Source of the DNA: Psychroflexus sp.
GTDB taxonomy: Bacteria > Bacteroidota > Bacteroidia > Flavobacteriales > Flavobacteriaceae
DNA length: 7,797 nt
Direction of reading: 5' to 3'
Assembly: GCA_007116535.1 (NCBI GenBank)
Contig: SKIG01000023.1
Span: 1 to 7,797, forward strand
In this document: positions 1 through 5,202 of the stretch, one piece after another
Layout: every line of letters begins with the position of its first letter
How positions within the stretch are numbered: the first letter of the stretch is position 1
The notes under the pieces: generated by a model
The model's database searches: none
Seen by the model: only the letters and a program-made list of their open reading frames with translations
What the model was told of the DNA's origin: nothing
Position numbers and translations under genes: made by a program

Positions 1-31
1 GGGCAATGATGGCGATATTTCTAATATCCAT
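1..31 (-). CDS. typA: TypA/BipA translational GTPase, N-terminal fragment cut by the window edge
   Basis: Reading the minus strand from the ATG at 31-29 gives MDIRNIAIIA before the window ends. This matches the conserved start of TypA/BipA, where the next residues form the P-loop of the GTP-binding domain (HVDHGKTT in the family, outside this window). TypA is a ribosome-associated GTPase of the elongation-factor family, involved in ribosome assembly and stress or cold adaptation. The start is supported by a TAnnTTTG promoter element 22 bases upstream and by the absence of any other plausible start. It is transcribed divergently from the fasciclin lipoprotein gene. Only ten codons are visible. 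Other translational GTPases such as LepA begin similarly (IRNFxIIAHxDHG), so the identification is good but not certain. Confidence 0.8.
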   Translation of the reverse strand, partial: MDIRNIAIIA

Positions 32-53
32 GTGAAAATTTATTTTAAGGCTG

Positions 54-61
54 CAAATGTA
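54..61 (-). promoter_or_regulatory. Bacteroidetes-type -7 promoter element for typA
   Basis: The minus strand reads TACATTTG, an exact match to the Bacteroidetes -7 consensus TAnnTTTG, 22 bases upstream of the typA ATG. No clear TTG (-33) is seen at the usual distance. A 6-bp inverted repeat, CTGAAA (75-80) with TTTCAG (86-91), sits where the -33 region would be and may or may not matter. The predicted leader is short, roughly 15 bases. Confidence 0.55.
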
Positions 62-170
62 CATTAATTTTTTTCTGAAAAATCATTTCAGTATGAAAGC
101 TTTACGATTATTTAATTCCAACAAAGCTACTTACTTAAACAGCACAAAATAAACAACTTAGGACATACAA

Positions 171-207
171 AAACAATTGTTTGATTCAAAATAGAAGATA
201 TAATTTG
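171..207 (+). promoter_or_regulatory. Possible promoter of the fasciclin gene with overlapping palindrome
   Basis: A TTG at 177-179 is followed after 19 bases by TATAATTTG (199-207), which resembles TAnnTTTG but has one extra base. The TTG lies inside the perfect 12-bp palindrome AAACAATTGTTT (171-182), which could be an operator half. The implied 5' leader is about 100 bases long. The match to consensus is imperfect, so this is a candidate only. Confidence 0.3.
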
Positions 208-315
208 CTAAGCAATCATTAACGTTTTTAGTTAAAGCTAAGCTAAATCAAAAAAAACAGGTAGTAGTAATTTGAATTGGTGTGTTTAAGTGTTGTAAAC
301 CTAAAAAAAATTACA

Positions 316-1794
316 ATGGAAAAATTAACAAGATTATTTATGTTGCTCTTTTTGAGTGTTTCAATCGTTGCATGTTCAGATGATGATGATTTACCAACAA
401 ATGTAGGTCCTGACCCTGAATTACCCAACTTAGTTGAAGCGGCTCAAGCAGGAGGATTAACTGTATTATTAGACGCTGTAAATGCAGTTGAAGGATTAGG
501 AGAAACTTTATTAAATGCTTCAAACATTACAGTATTTGCTCCAACTAATGATGCTTTTGGTGCAGTATTAGAAGCTTTTGGAGCTAGCAACTTGGAAGAG
601 TTAGTTGCCGCTATTGGAGGAGTAGAGAATTTAGAAATCGTTCTTGGTTACCACGTAGTACCATCAGTTGCATTTTCAGGAGATATCCCTGAGGGAGATA
701 CAACTCTTAGTACTTTAGCAGGACAAGAAATTACTGTTAATAAAACAGGAGCTACTGTTACAGTTACAGATACAGCAGGAAATATTGCTACGGTAGTTAC
801 ACCAGATATTGAAATCGAAAATGGTGTAGTACACATAATCAACAGAGTTATCCTTCCTGAATTAGAAATAGAAGAGGAAGAAGAGTTACCTAATCTAGTT
901 GAAGCTGCTGAAGCTGCAGGATTAAATATCTTGTTACAAGCTGTTGGTGCTGTAGATGGTCTTGGCGAAGCCTTACTTTCTCAAGAAGCAATAACAGTGT
1001 TTGCACCAACGGACGAAGCATTTGGTGATGCGTTGGAAGCTTTCGGCGTTAGCAATTTAGAAGAATTAGTTGAAGCACTTGGCGGAATCGATGAATTAAA
1101 CGCAGTTCTTGGTATACACGTAGTGCCTACAGTTGCTTTTGCAGGAGATTTAGCTGAGGGAGATAATGTTGTTACCACACTAGCTGAAGAAGAATTAACT
1201 GTAACAAGAAGCGGTTCAAGTGTTACCGTGACAGATCCTAACGGGAGAACATTCAATGTAATTGTTGCAGATGTTGCAATAGAAAACGGAGTTGTACACG
1301 TAATTGATGGTGTGTTATTAACTGAGCAAGAAGAGGAAGAAGATTTACCTAATTTGGTAGAAGCTGCACAAGAAGCAGGCTTAACAATCCTTTTGGATGC
1401 AGTTGGTGCTATAGATGGATTAGGTGAAGATTTACTTAATGAAGATGCTATAACCGTATTTGCTCCTTCAAATGCTGCATTTGAGGCTGCATTAACAGCA
1501 TTTGGCGCAAGTAATTTAGATGAATTGGTTGCTGAGTTAGGAGGACTAGATGCTCTTGGAACAGTTCTTGGTTTCCATGTTGTTCCTGTAGTTGCTTTTG
1601 CAGGTGATTTAGCTGAAGGTTCAAATGTTGTTACTACATTATCGGGTCAAGAATTGACCGTGACTAGAAATGGCGCAAATGTGACAGTTACTGATGCAAC
1701 AGGAAATACTGCAAGTGTTATTGCAGCAGATGTTGCTATCGAAAACGGTGTTTTACATGTTATAGACGCTGTATTATTACCAAACTTAGATTAA
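316..1794 (+). CDS. Surface lipoprotein with three FAS1 (fasciclin) domains
   Basis: The 492-residue protein starts with a lipoprotein signal peptide ending in SIVAC (Cys20). SDDDD follows directly, matching the Bacteroidetes lipoprotein export signal that sends lipoproteins to the outer face of the outer membrane. Three FAS1 domains follow at about residues 36-182, 191-336 and 344-490. Each has the H1 motif (TVFAPTNDAF, TVFAPTDEAF, TVFAPSNAAF) and the H2 motif (IENGVVHIIN, IENGVVHVID, IENGVLHVID). Glutamate-rich linkers at 183-190 and 337-343 separate them. FAS1 domains mediate adhesion, so a role in cell-surface or matrix contact is likely but inferred. The ATG at 316 is preferred to a TTG at 277 in the same frame because it begins directly with the signal peptide. 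The mature part is extremely acidic: only five Lys/Arg (K143, R177, R298, R311, R451) in about 470 residues. An intrinsic terminator follows, so the gene is probably monocistronic. Confidence 0.93.
   Translation: MEKLTRLFMLLFLSVSIVACSDDDDLPTNVGPDPELPNLVEAAQAGGLTVLLDAVNAVEGLGETLLNASNITVFAPTNDAFGAVLEAFGASNLEELVAAIGGVENLEIVLGYHVVPSVAFSGDIPEGDTTLSTLAGQEITVNKTGATVTVTDTAGNIATVVTPDIEIENGVVHIINRVILPELEIEEEEELPNLVEAAEAAGLNILLQAVGAVDGLGEALLSQEAITVFAPTDEAFGDALEAFGVSNLEELVEALGGIDELNAVLGIHVVPTVAFAGDLAEGDNVVTTLAEEELTVTRSGSSVTVTDPNGRTFNVIVADVAIENGVVHVIDGVLLTEQEEEEDLPNLVEAAQEAGLTILLDAVGAIDGLGEDLLNEDAITVFAPSNAAFEAALTAFGASNLDELVAELGGLDALGTVLGFHVVPVVAFAGDLAEGSNVVTTLSGQELTVTRNGANVTVTDATGNTASVIAADVAIENGVLHVIDAVLLPNLD
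421..1791 (+). repeat. Triplicated FAS1 coding unit
   Basis: Three in-frame copies of a unit of about 460 bp begin at 421, 886 and 1345, each encoding LPNLVEAA at its start. The periods are 465 and 459 bp. By hand count on the protein, the first halves of all three units are about 72% identical to each other. In the second halves, copies 2 and 3 are about 73% identical, but copies 1 and 3 only about 55%. This suggests that copies 2 and 3 share a more recent history in that half. Confidence 0.9.
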
Positions 1795-1830
1795 ATATTT
1801 GTTAGTTAGATAGTTTATTTTGTTTGTAAG

Positions 1831-1861
1831 AAAGTGAGATCATTAATGGTCTCACTTTTTT
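1831..1861 (+). terminator. Intrinsic terminator after the fasciclin gene
   Basis: AAAGTGAGA (1831-1839) pairs perfectly with TCTCACTTT (1850-1858), and the T run extends to 1861. The loop region contains a further self-complementary CATTAATG. It lies 36 bases after the stop codon. Confidence 0.85.
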
Positions 1862-1862
1862 A

Positions 1863-1895
1863 TTTGAGTAGTTGATAATAAATTTTGTAATTTTG
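1863..1895 (+). promoter_or_regulatory. Promoter of the ExbD-like gene
   Basis: TTTG at 1863-1866 (-33 type) is separated by 21 bases from TAATTTTG at 1888-1895, an exact TAnnTTTG -7 element. The expected start of transcription is near 1901, leaving a leader of about 20 bases before the ATG at 1924. The preceding terminator isolates this promoter from the fasciclin gene. Confidence 0.6.
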
Positions 1896-1923
1896 TGTTT
1901 TATACACTAAATTATGTTAACCT

Positions 1924-2484
1924 ATGAAAATTTTTGTCACCTTAAGTTTACTACTAATTTATAGCCTTCCATCGCAAGCTCAATCATGGTTAGATAATAA
2001 ATGTCCTATTGAAAATGAAGTTAAATCCTTTGAAGTAGACGCTGCTTCTGAAAGAGATGTACTTAAACTTGTAATCAATCAAGAAGGGAAACTTTTGGCA
2101 AATGAGAAAGACATCACATTTTTGAATGAAACACGCTTCAAAGAATATATTTATAATTTTATTGTGAATCCTGACGGGAACCCAAAAATGTCAAAGTCTC
2201 CTAAAAAAGCTATTATAAGTATTCAGCACTACCAACATAAAGAAGAGTTCAAGCAAAGACTCGAAAACATTCACGAGGTCTACTATTTTTTATGGAATAT
2301 TGAAGCAAACGAAAAGTACAAAGAAGAATATATCAACTTAGATTGCAAAAAGAGAGAAAAAATCCAACGTTCTAATCCCTACAGAGTTTTTGAAGTAAAC
2401 AAAACATCTAAAAAGAAAAAAGACGATGGAATGCCACAATTTGTTGGCCCACCACCATTTGATGGTGATGTTAAAGACAATTAA
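1924..2484 (+). CDS. Secreted protein resembling the ExbD/TolR periplasmic domain, lacking the membrane anchor
   Basis: The 186-residue protein has a Sec signal peptide with likely cleavage after SQA (residue 19). Residues about 44-158 resemble the periplasmic domain of Bacteroidetes ExbD: DVLKLVINQEGKLLANE, then FIVNPDGNP, KKAIISIQ, a central helix with YYFLWN, and a final segment around NPYRVFEV. Known ExbD/TolR proteins have a short cytoplasmic tail and one transmembrane helix with an essential Asp, and work with ExbB/TonB. Here a cleavable signal peptide replaces that anchor, so the product should be soluble in the periplasm or exported. Cys27 and Cys141 could form a disulfide. The tail is Lys-rich, then Pro-rich (GPPPF). 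No exbB or tonB gene is adjacent, and terminators flank it on both sides. The resemblance is from memory of the family, so function is an inference. It could also be called a hypothetical secreted protein. Confidence 0.75.
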   Translation: MKIFVTLSLLLIYSLPSQAQSWLDNKCPIENEVKSFEVDAASERDVLKLVINQEGKLLANEKDITFLNETRFKEYIYNFIVNPDGNPKMSKSPKKAIISIQHYQHKEEFKQRLENIHEVYYFLWNIEANEKYKEEYINLDCKKREKIQRSNPYRVFEVNKTSKKKKDDGMPQFVGPPPFDGDVKDN

Positions 2485-2505
2485 GTTTACAATTCTTGAA
2501 ACCCT

Positions 2506-2531
2506 AAGCTCGATTTACATCGGGCTTTTTT
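2506..2531 (+). terminator. Intrinsic terminator after the ExbD-like gene
   Basis: AAGCTCGAT (2506-2514) pairs with ATCGGGCTT (2519-2527) around the loop TTAC, with one G-U pair, and six T's end at 2531. It starts 21 bases after the stop codon and separates this gene from the photolyase operon. Confidence 0.88.
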
Positions 2532-2548
2532 GTGCTTAAAGAATAACT

Positions 2549-2582
2549 TTTGTTTAACTAATCATATTTTTTATTAAACAAA
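2549..2582 (+). promoter_or_regulatory. Inverted repeat upstream of the photolyase operon promoter (candidate operator)
   Basis: TTTGTTTAA (2549-2557) and TTAAACAAA (2574-2582) are perfect 9-bp inverted arms separated by 16 bases, with centres 25 bp apart. The spacer covers the place where the -33 element should be, given the -7 element at 2591-2598. No good TTG exists there. This is the arrangement expected of a binding site for a dimeric or tetrameric regulator acting on RNA polymerase, but the regulator is not in the window. The arms are AT-rich, so chance is possible. Confidence 0.45.
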
Positions 2583-2590
2583 TGCTTCCT

Positions 2591-2598
2591 TACCTTTG
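2591..2598 (+). promoter_or_regulatory. -7 promoter element of the photolyase operon
   Basis: TACCTTTG matches the Bacteroidetes consensus TAnnTTTG exactly. Transcription is expected to begin around 2604, giving a leader of about 70 bases before the ATG at 2674. The absence of a clear -33 TTG is compatible with a promoter that needs an activator, or an alternative sigma factor. Confidence 0.55.
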
Positions 2599-2606
2599 AA
2601 ATGCGA

Positions 2607-2637
2607 AAATTTATGATGTTTACTTCATGATAAATTT
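2607..2637 (+). promoter_or_regulatory. Hairpin-forming inverted repeat in the operon leader
   Basis: AAATTTATGATG (2607-2618) is complementary to CATGATAAATTT (2626-2637) except for one G-G mismatch, with a 7-base loop. It begins almost at the predicted transcript 5' end. It could be a protective 5' stem-loop or a second operator. It includes ATG codons that open only a five-codon frame (2613-2630). Confidence 0.4.
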
Positions 2638-2673
2638 CTTGTCGACATCAACCTTAACAAGTTCACTAATTGT

Positions 2674-3135
2674 ATGAGAATTTACGAAATACATTCAAAG
2701 CAGCGCTTTCCTATTTCCAAGAAAGAAGCATGGGAATTTTTATCAAACCCACGAAATTTGCAAAAAATAATGCCTCAAGACATGGGCTTTAAAATTCTTT
2801 CAGGAGCGGATAAAGAAATGTTTACCGGACAAATCCTTCAATACAAAGTGACTCCACTCCCTCTCTTCTCTACCAAGTGGGTTACGGAAATAACGCATGT
2901 AGAAAAAGAATCCTATTTTGTTGACATACAACTAAGCGGACCATACAAAATGTGGCATCACAAACATTTTATTCACGAAATTGAGGGCGGTGTAGAAATT
3001 GAAGATTTGGTTCATTATGCAGTTCCTCTTGGTTGGCTTGGGCAATTAGTTCACCCTATTCTTGTAAAACCCAAGTTAAATGAAATTTTTCAACAGAGAA
3101 CTCAAAAAATGACTGAGTTGTTTGGAAGTATGTAA
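2674..3135 (+). CDS. SRPBCC-family ligand-binding protein, first gene of the photolyase operon
   Basis: The 153-residue protein is a complete single SRPBCC (START/Bet v1-like) domain of the COG4276-type ligand-binding subgroup. It opens with a first strand and helices around PISKKEAWEFLSNPRNLQKIMP (residues 13-34). The conserved core GPYKMWHHKHF (89-99), then EGGVEIEDLVHY (104-115), PLGWLG (118-123), and a long C-terminal helix (132-151) follow. The fold makes a deep hydrophobic cavity, and members bind lipids, sterols, polyketides or other small hydrophobic ligands. No signal peptide is present, so it is cytoplasmic. It is 48 bases upstream of the SDR gene on the same strand with no terminator between, so it is probably co-transcribed. 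Its ligand is unknown. The link to photolyases suggests a role in the light response, but this is inference from context only. Confidence 0.85.
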   Translation: MRIYEIHSKQRFPISKKEAWEFLSNPRNLQKIMPQDMGFKILSGADKEMFTGQILQYKVTPLPLFSTKWVTEITHVEKESYFVDIQLSGPYKMWHHKHFIHEIEGGVEIEDLVHYAVPLGWLGQLVHPILVKPKLNEIFQQRTQKMTELFGSM

Positions 3136-3183
3136 ATCATAAGAAATGTATCAATTAAAATAAATCTAAAAAAATAAAATACA

Positions 3184-3879
3184 ATGAAAAAGAATATACT
3201 ATTAATTGGAGGAAGCAAAGGAATTGGACTTGCAACAGCTAAGCTCTTGCATGAAAAACATAATGTATTTGTAGCCTCGAGAAGCAATGAAAATCTAAGC
3301 GACTTGAATGTCACTCACCTCACTTTTGATGCTTCTGCAGACGACATCAACAATTTAGAATTACCTGATACAATTCATGGGTTGGTATATTTTCCAGGAA
3401 CAATCAATTTGAAACCTTTCAAAATGATGAAATTGGATGTCTTTGAAGAAGACTTCAAACTTAATTTCTTAAGTTTAGTAAAAGTTACCCACGGTTTATT
3501 AGGTAAACTAAAAAACGCTGAGCAGGCGAGTATTGTTTATTATAGCACAGTAGCAGTTCAAACAGGAATGCCTTTTCACACAAGCGTTGCCGCCGCAAAA
3601 GGCGCCATCGAAGGTTTTGCAAGATCTTTGGCAGCTGAATACGCACCCTCTTTCAGAGTGAATGTAGTGGCTCCTTCCCTAACCGATACTCCTTTAGCAA
3701 GTAAATTGGTAGGTAGCGAAGATAAAAAAGAAAAAATGAACGAAAGACATCCGCTAAAACGAGTCGGTGAAGCTTCTGATATTGCTAATATTACAGCTTT
3801 TTTGCTTAGTGACGACAGCAGTTGGATTACCGGTCAAGTGATTGGTGTCGATGGTGGAATGTCAAGTTTATCAATCTAA
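3184..3879 (+). CDS. SDR-fold protein lacking the catalytic tyrosine
   Basis: The 231-residue protein has the full short-chain dehydrogenase fold. The dinucleotide-binding loop GGSKGIG (9-15), Asn94 of the tetrad, Lys139, APSLTDTPLA (163-172) after the active site, and the C-terminal ITGQVIGVDGGMS (215-227) are all visible. The catalytic motif YxxxK reads VAAAK (135-139), so the Tyr that donates the proton is Val. The catalytic Ser position aligns with Thr122 next to Ser121. The usual NNAG is YFPG (69-72). Cofactor binding looks intact but classical dehydrogenase or reductase chemistry does not. It may sense NAD(P)H or bind a ligand, or use another mechanism. It sits 12 bases upstream of the photolyase gene, clearly in one operon. 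From memory, photolyase-linked relatives share the same VAAAK segment, so this is probably a lineage trait and not decay. Confidence 0.88.
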   Translation: MKKNILLIGGSKGIGLATAKLLHEKHNVFVASRSNENLSDLNVTHLTFDASADDINNLELPDTIHGLVYFPGTINLKPFKMMKLDVFEEDFKLNFLSLVKVTHGLLGKLKNAEQASIVYYSTVAVQTGMPFHTSVAAAKGAIEGFARSLAAEYAPSFRVNVVAPSLTDTPLASKLVGSEDKKEKMNERHPLKRVGEASDIANITAFLLSDDSSWITGQVIGVDGGMSSLSI

Positions 3880-3891
3880 ATCAAATTAAAC

Positions 3892-5193
3892 ATGAGTAAA
3901 CTTTCTATTTTTTGGTTTCGTAGAGATTTGCGTTTAGAAGACAATGTCGGACTCTTTCATGCACTTTCTGATGCAAATCCTGTCATGCCAATTTTCATTT
4001 TTGATAGTGAAATCCTTGACCCACTCCCAAAAAATGATGCGCGTGTTACTTTTATATGGGATTTACTTCAAGAAATGCGTTCTAAACTTCAAGAAGATTT
4101 CGGCTCTTCACTCGCAATTTTTCACGGTAAACCTGAGGAAGTTTTTACTCAAATCATGAAAGATTACGATATAGAAAAGGTCTTTACCAACCGTGATTAT
4201 GAACCATACGCTACTCAACGAGACGCTCAGATAAAAACCCTTCTTGCTGAAAACGGTATTTTTTTTCACGATTTTAAGGACCAAGTTATTTTTGAAAAAA
4301 ATGAAGTTGAAAAAAATACCGGTGGAGCTTATTTAGTTTTCACCCCATATATGAGGCAATGGAAAAAGAATTTTGAGTCTCTTCAGTTGAAGCCATTTGC
4401 TTCAGAAGAAAAACTCGACAACACCTATCAACATTCACGATTGCCAAATTTGAGTCTTGCCGATATTGGCTTTGAGCGATCTTCTATTGAAGTTCCCTCC
4501 TATTCTATTCAAATGGAAAAACTTAACAACTATCAAAAAACTCGTGATATTCCTTCTATTGAAGGAACTACAAGACTTAGCCCTTATCTCCGTTTTGGAG
4601 CCGTTCCATACCGTAAGCTTGTGCAAAAAGCCGTAAAAGCGACTAACGAAACTTTCTTAAACGAATTGATATGGAGGGAGTTTTATCAAATGATTTTATT
4701 TCATTTTCCTGAAACCATCAACCGAAGCTTCAAACCTGATTACGACCGAATTCAATGGCGAAATAACGAAGAAGAATTCGAAAAATGGAAACAAGGAAAA
4801 ACAGGCTACCCAATTGTTGATGCAGGTATGCGTCAATTAAATGAAACTGGATGGATGCACAACAGAGTGCGAATGATTGTTGGAAGCTTTTTGTGCAAGC
4901 ATTTGCTAATTGATTGGCGTTGGGGAGAAGCCTATTTTGCAGAGAAACTCCTTGACTTCGATATGGCTTCTAATCTTGGTGGTTGGCAATGGGTTGCAGG
5001 AACAGGAGTTGATGCAGCACCCTATTTCCGAGTTTTTAATCCTTATTCGCAAACTGACAAGTTTGACAAAGACGAAAAATACATCAAAAAATGGGTCAAA
5101 GAATACGGAACATCCGATTATCCAGAACCCATGGTTGACCATAAAATGGCTAGAGAACGTTGCCTAGCAACCTACAAAGAAGCGCTTAAATAA
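3892..5193 (+). CDS. phr: Class I deoxyribodipyrimidine (CPD) photolyase
   Basis: The 433-residue protein repairs UV-made pyrimidine dimers in DNA using FADH- and blue light. The N-terminal alpha/beta antenna domain begins FWFRRDLRLEDN (7-18) and contains NRDYEPYATQRD (100-111). The FAD domain has TRLSPYLRFG (227-236), NELIWREFY (257-265), GKTGYPIVDAGMRQL (302-316), GWMHNRVRM (320-328), and NLGGWQW (361-367). Compared with E. coli Phr, the key residues are all present: Glu258 and Trp261 (E274, W277) at the dimer, Asn361 (N378) at flavin N5, and the Trp triad W365-W342-W289 (W382-W359-W306). It is therefore expected to be an active photolyase. CPD specificity follows from family similarity. 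The antenna cofactor cannot be told from the sequence. It lies 12 bases after the SDR gene and 9 bases before the second photolyase-like gene. Confidence 0.95.
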   Translation: MSKLSIFWFRRDLRLEDNVGLFHALSDANPVMPIFIFDSEILDPLPKNDARVTFIWDLLQEMRSKLQEDFGSSLAIFHGKPEEVFTQIMKDYDIEKVFTNRDYEPYATQRDAQIKTLLAENGIFFHDFKDQVIFEKNEVEKNTGGAYLVFTPYMRQWKKNFESLQLKPFASEEKLDNTYQHSRLPNLSLADIGFERSSIEVPSYSIQMEKLNNYQKTRDIPSIEGTTRLSPYLRFGAVPYRKLVQKAVKATNETFLNELIWREFYQMILFHFPETINRSFKPDYDRIQWRNNEEEFEKWKQGKTGYPIVDAGMRQLNETGWMHNRVRMIVGSFLCKHLLIDWRWGEAYFAEKLLDFDMASNLGGWQWVAGTGVDAAPYFRVFNPYSQTDKFDKDEKYIKKWVKEYGTSDYPEPMVDHKMARERCLATYKEALK

Positions 5194-5202
5194 ACCTTCC
5201 AA

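Noticed and set aside
14..28. GATATT/AATATC inverted repeat in the first codons of typA
   Set aside because: It is explained by coding for the conserved DIRNI residues, and the stem is short and AT-rich.
277..315. TTG start 13 codons upstream of the fasciclin gene start
   Set aside because: It would put a non-signal-like sequence before a complete lipoprotein signal peptide that begins at the ATG at 316.
648..1256. Minus-strand open frames within the fasciclin gene (648-842 and 981-1256)
   Set aside because: They mirror the repetitive, stop-poor codon use of the FAS1 units and have no promoter or recognisable protein features.
2601..2630. Short upstream reading frame in the operon leader (MRKFMMFTS, or MMFTS from 2613)
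   Set aside because: It is too short and lacks a ribosome-binding context. The ATG codons fall in the inverted repeat, which explains them better, and the first ATG may precede the transcript start.
3944..5167. Overlapping frames on both strands inside the photolyase gene
   Set aside because: They lie in other frames of a clearly real, fully conserved photolyase and show no family motifs.
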